Source of the DNA: Poriferisodalis sp965221945
GTDB taxonomy: Bacteria > Actinomycetota > Acidimicrobiia > Acidimicrobiales > Poriferisodalaceae
NCBI RefSeq assembly: GCF_965221945.1
Contig: NZ_OZ244925.1
Coordinates: 1,736,001-1,800,000, forward strand
Reading direction: 5' to 3'
DNA length: 64,000 nt
Shown: positions 9,128 through 18,238 of the stretch, piece after piece
Numbering within the stretch: position 1 is the stretch's first letter
Layout of the letters: each line of letters begins with the position of its first letter
The notes under the pieces: generated by a model
The model's input: only the letters and a program-made list of their open reading frames with translations
The model's database searches: none
What the model was told of the DNA's origin: nothing
Made by a program: the position numbers and the translations under genes

Positions 9128-10017
9128 TCGGCGTGCCCCGACGGACCTACCAGTACCGGTTGGCCACCCACCGCGCCGGTGGCCCGCCGAAAGGGCCGTG
9201 GCCTGCGCCCGTGGTGGATCGGATAGAACCCGCAGTTGCCAAGCTGGCTGCGGAGTGGCCGGCGTGGGGGCATCGCAAGATCTGGGCCATGGGCCGCTAC
9301 GCCGGCCACGACTTCGGGTCCCAGTCGTCGCTCAGGCGGGCAATGGCCCGCCGGGGCCTGCTCCAGCCGATCCGCTACCAGGCCGGGCGGCGCCAGCTCG
9401 GCGCCGCCCGCAGAGCGGTCTTGGCCGACGCCCCGTCGAGACCGAACCGGGTACCGCAGGCAGAGGTCTCTGAGTTCGAGACCGCAGCGCAGGGCACCTG
9501 GCAGCTCGGCGGCGTGGTCGACTACGTCACCAAGGTGGTTCTGGCGTGCCCGGTGAGCGCCACCGGGACCGCCGGGGAGGGGTGCGCAGCGTTCGATGCC
9601 GCCCAGGCCCGAGCCGGCGAGCTGCTCGGGCACGCTCTCATCGAGGACTGCGCCGACCCCGACACCAGCGAGATCACCCCGGTCGTGATCGTGACCGACA
9701 ACGCACCGGCCACCAAATCAGCAGCCGCGGCCCGCTGGTTCGCCGCCAGGCCGCACTTCGCTCACGTGCGCACCCGGCATCGCTCACCGCACACCAACGG
9801 CGTGATCGAGCGCTGGTTCGAAGCCCTCAAATACGAGCGGCTCTACCGCCACGACATCGCAGACGGCATCAACCTCGCCGCCCACGTCACCGACTACATC
9901 GACGAATACAACCGCGCCAGGCCCCACGAGAACCTCGACTGGGCACGCCCCCTCGACGCACACCCCCAAGCCCCGACCCTCATACAAGACGCACCCGAGA
10001 CTGAGCAAGAAACTTGA
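9034..10017 (+). CDS. IS3-type transposase OrfB (DDE integrase core)
   Basis: The frame carries the rve/DDE catalytic core: a first Asp in GGVVDYVTKVVLA, the second in VIVTDNAP and the Glu in NGVIERWFEALKYE, with about 36 residues between the last two. The C-terminal DYIDEYNRARPHENL is typical. A plant-like RTYQYRLATHR segment near residue 35 is the usual OrfB N-terminal linker. It is in the -1 frame relative to OrfA, so its real N-terminus is probably made by frameshifting from orfA. The gene appears intact. Confidence 0.82.
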   Translation: MAQGGGVSPPVEDLEPVRTDAGMPITRFAALIGVPRRTYQYRLATHRAGGPPKGPWPAPVVDRIEPAVAKLAAEWPAWGHRKIWAMGRYAGHDFGSQSSLRRAMARRGLLQPIRYQAGRRQLGAARRAVLADAPSRPNRVPQAEVSEFETAAQGTWQLGGVVDYVTKVVLACPVSATGTAGEGCAAFDAAQARAGELLGHALIEDCADPDTSEITPVVIVTDNAPATKSAAAARWFAARPHFAHVRTRHRSPHTNGVIERWFEALKYERLYRHDIADGINLAAHVTDYIDEYNRARPHENLDWARPLDAHPQAPTLIQDAPETEQET

Positions 10018-10025
10018 CACGGGAC

Positions 10026-10413
10026 ACGGTGACGGTGGCGTCGACGGTCAGGTTGTAGTTGCCGGTGGCGGTGGTGCGGTAGGTGGTGGCTTCGATGGTG
10101 TAGTTGCCTCGCTGGAGGAAGATGTCGGCGAGGCGGCTGTCGTTGCGGTTGCCTGAGTCGTCGTCGCTGTCGATCTGGGTGCCCGCGCTGCCGTGGCCGT
10201 CGAGCAGGATCAGGTAGGTGTCGAGCCGGCTGGTGTTCGATGCTGCGTTGGCGAGGTCGATGGTGACCCAGCCGGGCGAGTCGAGCGTGAAGGTGTGCCG
10301 CCGCGTGTAGTAGGTGCCGCTGCCGCTGCTGCGTGTCGCCGAGGTGCATGCGGTGTCGGCGGTGATGGTGCCGGTGCGCTCGACGCGGCCGGTGGCCAGC
10401 GTGCCGAGATGCT
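10026..10413 (-). repeat. Near-identical PPC repeat in surface fragment A
   Basis: Partner of the repeat at 19750-20137; it starts right at the IS3 edge. Confidence 0.82.
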
Positions 10414-11836
10414 GCGAGCAGGCCAGCTCAGCGGTGAGGGTGATCTGTCGGATGCCGTCGGCATGACCGGTGGCCTCGCAGGTGACGGTGACCTCCAGCG
10501 ATCCCGGCGAGTTGACCGATGCCGACAGCGTGCGCGAGCTGCCGGTACCGGTGACGGTCGCGGTGGCCGGGTCCGCCGTGCAGGAGGCCGTCGCGGGCGA
10601 CACGGTGAAGCCGCGAGTGACCGTGACTTGCCCGCTGCCGGTGCCGGTGGCGTCCGCGAGCCCGGTGATGGTGACCGCGTTGGCGCAGGTGACCGTGAGC
10701 TGCGCCGTCTTGGTGGCGGTGGTGCCCGGCAGCGTGACCGTCGCCGTCGCAGCGCCGTTCGCAGTGCAGCTCAGCTCAGCGGTCGCGGTGCGCTCGAACG
10801 TTCCCGCAGTCGAGCCGGCAACTGCCGAGGCTTGGACCTGCGAGCCCACCGCGACGCCGCCGGTCGCGCTCCAGGCCACCTCGAGCGTGTCGCCGGTGGC
10901 TGTGGCGTCCGCGGCGACCGTGGCGGTGTTGCCGCGTCCGATGGTGCACCTATAGGCGGCATCGATGCTGCCAGTAGCAGCCGTGGCCGTGCACTCGCCA
11001 CTGTCGATAACGCGCGCCGCTATGGACGACAGCACGCCGGCGTGAGCAAGCGTCGCGGTGTCCTGCGCGGGTCCTCGGCCGGCCGCAGTGCATCTGACCA
11101 CAGTGCCCACCGAGCCAGGCACCGTGAATGCCGCGGACAGGGTGCGCAGCCCGTTCTGGCCAGCGGTGACCGACGCCGTGACCGGCGTCACATTGCAACT
11201 AGCCGTGACGGGCGCGACGGTGAACTCATCGGACACCGTCAGCTCGCCGGTTCCTGTCTGCGTGACGTCGACGAGCCCGCTGATGGTCACTACCGAGTCG
11301 AACATAACGCTGACGCTCAGGTCGTAGTCGCCGGTGCGTCCTGAGCCGAACGTGGTGGCCTCGATCGTGTAGTCGCCAGCAGTGAGGCGCTTGTCGGCGA
11401 TGCGCGAGTCCCGGCTGCCGCCGCCTCGATCGTCGTTGCGTCCCTCCACGGTGCCGGTGCCTGCATTGTGGCCCCCCAGCAGCAGCAGATAGGTATCGAG
11501 CCGGGATGCGTTCGACGACGCAGAGCCCAAATCGACGGTGACCGTCGCGGGGGCGTCGAGGATGAACGTGTGCCGGCGCGCGTAGCGGCTCGTGGAGCTG
11601 CCCCCGTCGCTGAAGCGCTGGGGCGACGTGCACGACGCGTCAGCGGTGATGGTCCCGCTGCGGGCGGTCGTGCCCGAGGCGAGGCTGCCCAACGGGTCAT
11701 CACACGGGTCCGACGCAGCGGCGCAGTCGACGTCGATTGCGGCGTCGAAGCTCGTTGAGGTGGCGGTGGCTGTGCGGTAGCCGGCCTGGCGGCAGGTCAC
11801 AGTCACGTCGATGTCGCCCAGCTCAGCCAGGCTCAC
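10027..11836 (-). pseudogene. Headless surface protein A (PPC-like and Ig-like repeats)
   Basis: About 600 residues of repeats with no signal peptide. In order: a partial domain (VTVTCRQAGY), a PPC-like domain starting DPCDDPLGSL with RYARRHTF, SRLDTYLLLL, NDD and GDYTIEATT, several Ig-like repeats built on VTISGL.D.T.TG, and a second PPC-like domain (CSQHLGTLATG) running to the IS3 edge. The second PPC DNA is almost the same as at 19750-20137, and the first resembles 31885-32290. The GTG at 11836 overlaps the stop of the RDD gene (GTGA), and upstream coding sequence of the surface gene is missing. The 3' part lies beyond the IS at 8309-8707. Not exported as it stands; a silent cassette or relic. 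Confidence 0.72.
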
Positions 11837-12396
11837 GCTGAGCGCCGTGCCTCGCTCTCCTCGCTCACAACGACAACCGCGTCTGCTGCGAGATCATGCC
11901 AACCATGTCGGGATCGATTCCATAGAACCGAGAGCGGAAAAAACAACCAGCACAGGGCACTCACCCATAGAAGCTCACTGATACGTGTGATCAAGGCCAA
12001 TATCATACCCGCTGTCGCAGCGACGATTGGCAGAGCTATGCGGGTCATTGCTCTGAGGAAAGTCAGACGATCGTCCGTACCAAGACAGATGATCTCAATG
12101 CCTGCGTTGCGTATCCCTGCCGTTTGTCCGGATAAGACCACGCGGTATATTTGACGAAAGTGATAGCCGAGCCATGTCGCTATAGGAAGCAGGATGAAGA
12201 TCATGATCTGATCAGTACTGTAGCTATTGCCAAAGTTACTTGGGGTTTGCGTAAAAGCCTAAACCCATAGCACCACACCAACAATAAGAAGCACCAGAAA
12301 TAGGATAGTCGCATCATAGACTGTGGCCGCAATACGCGCTCCAATGCGCGCGACCCGGACATCACCAGCGAGCACATTCGGGTTACGAGCACCCAT
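11833..12396 (-). pseudogene. RDD-family membrane protein with an in-frame amber codon
   Basis: The first part reads MGARNPNVLAGDVRVARIG, then RIAATVYDATILFLVLLIVG, a first helix with the Arg and Asp of the RDD signature. A TAG at 12259-12261 follows, after which the same frame continues with two more hydrophobic segments and the typical end GWHDLAADAVVVV. Reading through the TAG gives one ordinary three-helix RDD protein of about 187 residues, so this is a point nonsense mutation or a sequence error. The ATG at 12396 is 1 nt past the stop of the upstream gene. Base composition is AT-richer than the flanks. Confidence 0.65.
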
Positions 12397-12397
12397 T

Positions 12398-13246
12398 CTA
12401 TTCCCCACGGTTTTGACCGTTGTCTGGCGTGTCAGATTCCAAATCAATGCCGGCGTTCTCAGCACAAGCACTGGGATTACTCGACCCTCGGCATGCCTCC
12501 GCCAACTGATCCGCATAGGGATGGTTAGCTCCTGTATGGTATTCCATCGGTACCACCAACTCTGGATGTTCGCGTGTCCATTTCAGCACACTTTCAAGCA
12601 GCGCTGATTCAGTTCGACTGATCAGATCATTTCGAAGTGCTTCCGACAACGTCGGATAGCTTGAAGCATGCACTGCACAGTCGTGCCGCAATTGCAATAG
12701 GTTATCAAGCTCATAGTCGCTATCATTGGCGATCCGTGGTTCTATTGCGCCCCAGTCAAGGGCCGTAATTAGATCGTTACCGTTCTCAATTCCGTGTTCT
12801 GCAGCACACTCATCTACAGACTGGTGAAAGGAAAGCGCCAAAGTTCCCTCATAAAGATCCAGGTCAGAACTTAGGTTATCAATCGCACTGGAGATCACGC
12901 TCTCAACTTGCATCTCAAAGAACTGCCGTTCACGCTCGTGACCTTTCATCTGGTGAAATTCCTCGAGTTCGTCTTCGATTCTACTGAGCTCCTCCTCTGG
13001 CGTGTACGGATCAACCCACGGTCGTACGGACCGAAACTGCTGTCGGACCGCTTCCAACAACTGCAGATTATCCTCGGTGTAAGCCCGACCAGTCGGACCC
13101 CGTATGTTGTCGTACGGTTGATGATCCGTTGCCGCTGAATCCTCGCTTGGAGCAGAGCCAAACACGATTGATCGTCCGATCCATATGGCTAGAACCACAA
13201 CTGCAATGAGAAGAACTACTAAGGCAATGCGAGTGCGCGCATTCAT
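12398..13246 (-). CDS. Exported or membrane-anchored protein of unknown function
   Basis: I do not recognise the family. The 282 residues start with an N-terminal hydrophobic segment (IALVVLLIAVVVLAIWIG) that is a signal anchor or uncleaved signal, followed by a hydrophilic, acidic, largely helical domain (EELSRIEDELEEFHQM) with three cysteines near the middle and end (SVDECAAEHG, LRHDCAVHA, ACRGSSNPSACAEN). The ATG at 13246 is preferred over the upstream TTG at 13252 because GAGAGAAG stands 8 nt before it. The DNA is clearly richer in A+T than its neighbours, a sign of transfer. It sits 18 bp after the phospholipase-like gene and directly before the RDD gene, so a protective partner for that enzyme is possible but unproven. 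Confidence 0.6.
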   Translation of the reverse strand: MNARTRIALVVLLIAVVVLAIWIGRSIVFGSAPSEDSAATDHQPYDNIRGPTGRAYTEDNLQLLEAVRQQFRSVRPWVDPYTPEEELSRIEDELEEFHQMKGHERERQFFEMQVESVISSAIDNLSSDLDLYEGTLALSFHQSVDECAAEHGIENGNDLITALDWGAIEPRIANDSDYELDNLLQLRHDCAVHASSYPTLSEALRNDLISRTESALLESVLKWTREHPELVVPMEYHTGANHPYADQLAEACRGSSNPSACAENAGIDLESDTPDNGQNRGE

Positions 13247-13264
13247 CGGCAAGACTTCTCTCTG

Positions 13265-13671
13265 CTATTTCGGAGGATAATACACGCTCGAAATGAAGGG
13301 AACTACGGCACCAACACCACGTAGAACTTGAGTGGCCTTAGCATCGCAGCGTCGTAATGCTTGAGCCGGATATGGAGCATCGCGTCGGATACTCCAGTTG
13401 AAATAGATGGACTCGCTCTCAGGACTTGTCTCACTGCCATCAACCCGGCAAAGCTGCACAAGGTCCAATCCGAGACGCCCATTTGCTTCGTTCATCGTTC
13501 CCACTCGCCACGGACCCCTCGAAACTGCGCCGATGTGTCGGTAATGATACTCGGCACGATAGAGGTTTCGCCAGCTCATGTCGTGTCTCATACAGCCGTA
13601 AACGAACGGGACTTCTACGTTGCCAAATTCCGGGTGGTCCTCGAGATCAAAAAGCCTCAGGAGTCTGCCTA
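13265..13671 (-). pseudogene. Prokaryotic phospholipase A2-like protein, 5' end removed by IS630
   Basis: The surviving C-terminal 135 residues contain FVYGCMRHDMSWRNLYRAEY, which fits the CxRHDxxYRN catalytic motif of secreted prokaryotic phospholipase A2 (His-Asp pair), and then ANGRLGLDLVQLC, which fits the later helix of the fold ending in the partner Cys. Such enzymes hydrolyse the sn-2 bond of phospholipids outside the cell. The frame is cut at 13671 by the IS630 remnant, so signal peptide and any N-terminal domains are gone. The DNA is AT-richer than the array. It is followed by an exported protein and an RDD protein. The family call rests on the motif alone. Confidence 0.55.
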
Positions 13672-14622
13672 GTGGTGTGTCGCGGTTTTGTTTAGGGCGG
13701 TTCGGGCTCGTTTGACTTCGGCGATGATCTGGTCGGCTGTCTTGGCCCATTTGAGCGGCTGGGGGTTGTGGTTCCAGTGGGCTGCTCAGTGCTCGATGAC
13801 CTCGGTGAGGCGGCCGACTGATGTGAACGCTCGGGTCTTGAGTGCTTTGCGGGTCAGGATCGAGAACCAGCCTTCGACGAGGTTCGCCCAGCTGCTGGTG
13901 GTGGGTGTGAAGTGCCGGTGCCAGCGTTTGCGCCGGGGGTGGGCGAGCCAGGTGCGCACGGGCTCGGATTCGTGGGCGGAGACGTTGTCCAAGATGACGT
14001 GGACGTCGAGATGGCGGGGCGTGTGCAGGTCGATCCACTTGAAGAACGCGAGCACGTCGGCGCCGGTGCGGCGTTTGCGGGTCTGAGCCAGGACCTCACC
14101 GGTGGCGACGTTGAACGCGGCGAACAGGTCGATCGTGGCGTTGCGCTTGCAGTCGTGGGTCATCGTGCGGTTGCGGCCCGGGCGCATCGGCAGCGACGGC
14201 TGGGTGCGGTCCAGGGCCTGCATCTGGGTCTTCTCGTCGAAGCTGAACACCACAGCGCGCTCGGGCGGGTCCACGTACAGCCCGATCACGTCTTGGAGCT
14301 TGGCCTCGAAGTCGGGATCCGCGGACACCTCGAACACATCAGCGAGCCACGGGCGCAGACCCCGCTCGCGCCACACCTCGGCCACGAAGTCCTTGCCGAC
14401 GCCGTGACGGGCCGCCATCTCACGCGTCGACCAGCACGCCGCCCCCTCAGGCGGCTCGGCGCACAGCGTGTCGGCCACGATCGCCTCGGTCACCTCTGGA
14501 GGCACGACCCGCTTGCGCCCACGCCCCGGCGCCACCGCCCCCAGCCCGTCCACGCCGCGGGACCCGAACTCGTCACGCCAGCGGCGCACCGTGTCCTGAT
14601 GAGCCCCGATGCGTGTCAGCAA
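13669..14622 (-). pseudogene. IS630-type transposase, with a premature TGA and missing N-terminus
   Basis: The frame shows the helix-turn-helix end (RIGAHQDTVRRWRDEF) and the DDE core of the IS630/Tc1 group: VVFSFDEKTQMQALDR, VHVILDNVSAHES and TSSWANLVEGWFS. After VIEH a TGA (13786-13788) stands where relatives have Trp, and the same frame then continues AAHWNHNPQPLKWAKTADQI to a natural stop at 13669. At the other end the first helix is lost at the junction with the CWB2 fragment. It is a dead copy. Confidence 0.8.
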
Positions 14623-14645
14623 TGTCCGCCGTCAACGCCAGGCTG
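13672..14645 (-). mobile_element. Truncated IS630-type element
   Basis: The left edge follows a TA (13670-13671), the usual IS630 target, and starts GTGGTGTGTCGCGG. The right end is missing: around 14640 the transposase DNA is joined to the middle of a CWB2 gene, so both the element and that gene are broken there. The right coordinate is approximate. Confidence 0.6.
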
Positions 14646-15137
14646 CTGCGGCTTCCGGTGCGCCCCGTTGACCAGTTCAGCGTCGGCGGCGTGATCGACG
14701 GTCAGGCCTGCGCTGCGCAGTTGCTCATCAACAGCGCTGTCGATGGAACGCCTCGAATCGGTACCGGTGCTGACCAGGAGGACCCGTGATGCCCCGACGC
14801 GATCCAGGAAGTCCATCGCGTCGTCGCGCACCTCGTGGGGAGGCGTCATCAACACCGGGGCACCGAGGCTGCCCGACACCGACGCAGCGACGACAGCCTC
14901 GTGCCAACTCCGGCCCGACACCATCACGACCCAGTCCAAGCTGCCACCGGCATCGGCAGCGAAAGCCTCCGCGACCAGCAAAGACGTCGCATAGCGATCC
15001 GCGCCGCCGTAGCGCACGACATGCACCGCAGCAAGATCGGCTTCGTCGACGTGTGCAGCGACACCGATCGTGGGAGCCAGCAACAAGGCGCCCGCCACTA
15101 GCACGGCGGCAATTGCACGCATTCCCTGTCGAATCAC
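14616..15137 (-). CDS. Truncated CWB2 cell-wall-binding protein
   Basis: A signal peptide (AIAAVLVAGALLLAPTIGVAA) leads into one cell-wall-binding type 2 repeat: VVRYGGADRYATSLLVAEAF, DWVVMVSGRSWHEAVVAAS, GAPVLMTPP and VLLVSTGTDS. Repeats of this kind anchor proteins to Gram-positive cell walls and normally occur in threes. Here the second repeat breaks off after AELVNGAHR at the IS630 junction and the last residues come from the element. The GTG at 15137 lies 6 nt after a TAGCAT box (leaderless pattern). A short exported product may be made, but it is a fragment. Its 5' flank (15138-15407) holds nothing else I recognise. Confidence 0.7.
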   Translation of the reverse strand: MIRQGMRAIAAVLVAGALLLAPTIGVAAHVDEADLAAVHVVRYGGADRYATSLLVAEAFAADAGGSLDWVVMVSGRSWHEAVVAASVSGSLGAPVLMTPPHEVRDDAMDFLDRVGASRVLLVSTGTDSRRSIDSAVDEQLRSAGLTVDHAADAELVNGAHRKPQQPGVDGGHC

Positions 15138-15407
15138 GGCCGGATGCTACGACGAACCGACTGGCTCACGAGGTTGCCGAGCCCCCGGATCTCAGCAGTC
15201 ACTGCGAGCGATGCGGCGGGCCGTTTGCCGGTGGCGCCTCGAACTCAGGATTGCGAACAAAGGCGACGCGTAGGCCGTCGGCTGGCGTCGCGCTGCCCGT
15301 GTGCAGGCCGCAGCCGCAGACAACAAGGCGGAACCACGAGCAATAGCAACCTGTCCGGCACAAACATCACAGAACCGGGATGTTCCGGCGTTCCGATGAC
15401 GGGTCAC

Positions 15408-16727
15408 TTAGCCGCGGGAAGTCGCTACGCGGGCTGCTCCCAACCACTCGTCAACCAACGCACGATTGGCAGCGATCCACTCAGCGGCCAGCACCTCTGG
15501 CGCGTCGCCTTCGGCTTCACGTACCAGCGCCTGCGAGATGTCCGCAGTCGGTATGAAAACAGCGTCGAGCAGAGCCGAGGCAGCGGGATTCGCCGCAGCA
15601 AACTCCGCGCGTACCGCGACCGTGCGGGTGCTGGCAATCCAGCCCAGCGGGCACAGCCCTCGTGGGTCCCATGCGGCTGAGGGACACTCATCGGGGCTGA
15701 ACTGGGCGTGCCCACCAGCGCCGTCGAGGCCGCGAGTCCACTGCGAGAACAACGCCCCCTGGGGGTGCCCCAGCGGATTGGAATCGTCGAGGTACTCCTC
15801 GATCCCCAGCCAGTACACATCGACACCCGGACGCAGCAGCCCCACCAGCCGTGACGGCGTGCTCGCCACAGCGATCATCGGAACCCCCCGAGCCACCGCG
15901 TCCACGAAGCGCTCGTCGAGAGCGAAGAACTCCTCAGAGCCCAGCCGCACCACAGCGATACGGTCCCATCCCGAGAACGCGACCTGCGCAGCATGGACAT
16001 CGCCGCTGACGGCCCCCTCGGGTGCCGTCAAAATGTCGGCCTTTCCGTTGCCCGGAATCGCATCAGCAGCGTCGAATGCCGCCAAAGCCACGTGGTCGCG
16101 GTTCAACTGGTCGAGGGTGTACACGCTGTGCTCGTCCGCGAACGCCTTGCTGATCAGCCAGCCCGACACCGCATCGGCCGGACGCCGTCCAGCCAGCACC
16201 GCTACATGGTCCCCCACACGGGACTCATCGAACCGCTGACCGTCCAGCCACACCTCGTCATAGGGGAATCGGCCATCAAGCCACACATCGAACTCTCCCT
16301 CCGCCAAATGCAGATACGCCACGCTCTGGCGCCCGACCACTGACACCGCCGGATCAGACACCGCATAGCCCAGCTCCCCCAACAACCGCCGATACACCTC
16401 CCCCCCAAAAACCGACCCCGGCCGCGCGCTCACAGCCGCGCTCACCGCAACACCCTCACCAGGACGCAGCACCGCTGGCGCTGCCGGCTCCAACGCCTCG
16501 GTCGCAGTCACCGACGACTGCACAGCCTCTGTCACCGATTCCGCCGCGACAGCCTCCTCACCCGAAACACCGGAATCCGCCGCCGGCCCGCCATCGGCCG
16601 TGCAGCCCCAACCCAGCGCCACAACAGCCACGAACGCGCACGGCCGACGCCAACGAATCGACCCGCTGCCCCCCGACACGAACCCGCCGCGACGTGCGCC
16701 GGAAGCCCAGCGGCCTGCCCAGCTCAC
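15408..16727 (-). CDS. Glycine betaine/proline-type substrate-binding lipoprotein (ProX/OpuAC-like)
   Basis: The mature part resembles periplasmic-binding proteins of quaternary-amine ABC transporters: YRRLLGELGYAVSDP, VAYLHLAEGEFDVWLDGRFP and, near the end, VRAEFAAANPAASALLDAVF are the usual conserved stretches. An N-terminal hydrophobic segment ends ALGWGCTADGG, a weak lipobox. The GTG at 16727 overlaps the stop of the upstream lipoprotein gene (GTGA), hence translational coupling; a longer start at 16769 would overlap by 46 bp. No permease or ATPase gene is nearby, which is odd for a transporter part, so it may have been recruited to another extracellular role within the array. Confidence 0.65.
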   Translation of the reverse strand: MSWAGRWASGARRGGFVSGGSGSIRWRRPCAFVAVVALGWGCTADGGPAADSGVSGEEAVAAESVTEAVQSSVTATEALEPAAPAVLRPGEGVAVSAAVSARPGSVFGGEVYRRLLGELGYAVSDPAVSVVGRQSVAYLHLAEGEFDVWLDGRFPYDEVWLDGQRFDESRVGDHVAVLAGRRPADAVSGWLISKAFADEHSVYTLDQLNRDHVALAAFDAADAIPGNGKADILTAPEGAVSGDVHAAQVAFSGWDRIAVVRLGSEEFFALDERFVDAVARGVPMIAVASTPSRLVGLLRPGVDVYWLGIEEYLDDSNPLGHPQGALFSQWTRGLDGAGGHAQFSPDECPSAAWDPRGLCPLGWIASTRTVAVRAEFAAANPAASALLDAVFIPTADISQALVREAEGDAPEVLAAEWIAANRALVDEWLGAARVATSRG

Positions 16728-18238
16728 TGGTCCACCCGAGGGCGCGGCATCCCGACCCACGCCACCCAAGGATCATCATGCGAGCCATAGTGACGAAGAA
16801 AACCGACCTCGCTGGTCCAGTACGCCGAGCGCGGGTAGTACCAGCGCACCAGCGGCCTCCCGTCGCCTAGGTGGGCTTCGTCGTGAATGTCCCTCCGCGG
16901 ACCGGACTCGTGGAACTCGTACGCACTTACTTCAGTCACGGTGCCGTCGGGATCTAGCTCCGCGGCGTACACGGCCAGATCCAAGGTGAGCCCCGATGCC
17001 CACGCGGCGTCACCGAGCGGATGCGAGATCGGGTCAAGCCTGCTGAATGTGTAGCGATCGAACTCCGGATCCGACGCTCCAAAGTCAGACTTGCTGTCGT
17101 AGTACTGCCAGTCCCACCATCCCCACCAAGCTCGCGACAGATCCATGTCACCGGACATCTCCGCAGTGACCGAGAAGTCGATCAGTGCCGCATCCGCAGG
17201 ACCGCCCCAGTCCGTGATCTCGAATGGCGCGAACTCTCCGGGCTGGATCGACAGCGGCCACGTCCACTCACCCTCGCCTGCGTCTACAACCGTCCCATAC
17301 GCCCACAGCGTGCGCGACCAGTTCCGCACCAAGCCCCGCAGCGTTCCATCGTTGCCGACGGCGACCGAGTCGGGCAGCACCCGCACCTCGTCGACCGGGT
17401 CGCCGGCATCGGAATAATGGATCCAAGGTTGACCGTCAGCCAATTCCGTGACCCGCGAGCTGAAGCGCCCGAACAGACCCGCGGGCGCCATCCCCAAAGG
17501 GATCGTATTCTGCTGTGGGGCGCCCGGTGCCCCCGCATGCTCCCGGTACCATTCGGCGGCCTCCTGCGGCGACACCAGATATGGACTCTTGCGGCCGTCA
17601 TCGTCAAAAGTGAAGTAACGCCCGGGCCAAACGCCCAGCAGCGGACGGGCGAGCGCTAGATCGTGCCCCCGGCAGTCCCCCGGCGCGCGGTAGCGGAACC
17701 AGTCGCGCTTGAACTCCCTGCTGGGACCGCTCGCACCCGCGCGACGGCGATGGAGGTCGACATGGGCATCCTCGACACTGCACAGATCGAACACCTCGCC
17801 CGCATGCTCAAACGGTGGCGGCAGGTATCCAGGCTCGTACGAACCGCTCATGTACCAGTACATCGCGCCCGCGGCGTCGTCTACTGCTAGGGGGATGCGC
17901 ACCCGATCGAACACCGCAGGTGCGGGCGGCTCCTCGACCTCTTCGAACACCACCCAGGTACTCGTCGGCGCCGACATCTCTGTCGTTGGCGGCACAACTG
18001 TCGTCGCCGAGATCTCAGTATCAGCAGGTGCCGCCCTCTCAACCGCCGCCCGGCTCGACAGCGTCGGCACCGGCATCAGCGTTTCCACGGCCGCAGCAGT
18101 CGCCGAGGGGCCACCGTCAGGCCGCACTGCCACTTCCGCCGAGCAGGCACCTGCCAGCAAGCCGGCGGCCACAGCGCCGGCCGCACCCCAGCAAACCCGA
18201 GTGCGGCACCGGACGCTGTGAGTGCCGCGATCGCTCAC
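16724..18238 (-). CDS. Array lipoprotein 1, partner of surface protein B
   Basis: A 504-residue predicted lipoprotein: Arg-rich start, hydrophobic core and lipobox LLAGACSAE, then a Thr/Pro-rich linker and a globular domain. Around residues 290-350 it has LRGLVRNWSRTLWAYGTVV and WPLSIQPGEFAPFEITDW, a block shared with the lipoproteins at 22.8 and 26.6 kb; the pattern resembles FxLYD-type beta domains. All three paralogs follow a surface-protein C-terminal module. The GTG at 18238 overlaps the surface protein stop (GTGA), so the two are made together. The N-terminal half differs strongly among paralogs. A binding or protective partner of the upstream protein is an inference. Confidence 0.65.
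   Translation of the reverse strand: MSDRGTHSVRCRTRVCWGAAGAVAAGLLAGACSAEVAVRPDGGPSATAAAVETLMPVPTLSSRAAVERAAPADTEISATTVVPPTTEMSAPTSTWVVFEEVEEPPAPAVFDRVRIPLAVDDAAGAMYWYMSGSYEPGYLPPPFEHAGEVFDLCSVEDAHVDLHRRRAGASGPSREFKRDWFRYRAPGDCRGHDLALARPLLGVWPGRYFTFDDDGRKSPYLVSPQEAAEWYREHAGAPGAPQQNTIPLGMAPAGLFGRFSSRVTELADGQPWIHYSDAGDPVDEVRVLPDSVAVGNDGTLRGLVRNWSRTLWAYGTVVDAGEGEWTWPLSIQPGEFAPFEITDWGGPADAALIDFSVTAEMSGDMDLSRAWWGWWDWQYYDSKSDFGASDPEFDRYTFSRLDPISHPLGDAAWASGLTLDLAVYAAELDPDGTVTEVSAYEFHESGPRRDIHDEAHLGDGRPLVRWYYPRSAYWTSEVGFLRHYGSHDDPWVAWVGMPRPRVDQ

Larger units (their letters stand above)
8708..10026 (+). mobile_element. IS3-type insertion sequence inside surface protein A
   Basis: Ends are imperfect inverted repeats: the left end starts TGTCCCGTGTCATCGTTTG and the right end, reversed, reads TGTCCCGTGTCAAGTTTC, both continuing to TTGCTCAG. 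Between them are two overlapping frames, orfA (8768) and orfB (9034), in a -1 relation. No direct repeat of the target is visible at the edges. The element separates two pieces of one minus-strand surface-protein gene. Confidence 0.8.

Noticed and set aside
12259..12261. TAG in the RDD gene as pyrrolysine
   Set aside because: No pyl genes are seen and RDD proteins have no known need for it; mutation or error is simpler.
13786..13788. In-frame TGA in the IS630 transposase as a third selenocysteine codon
   Set aside because: The site corresponds to a Trp in relatives (EHW), not to a redox Cys, and the gene is truncated at the other end; it is a nonsense mutation.
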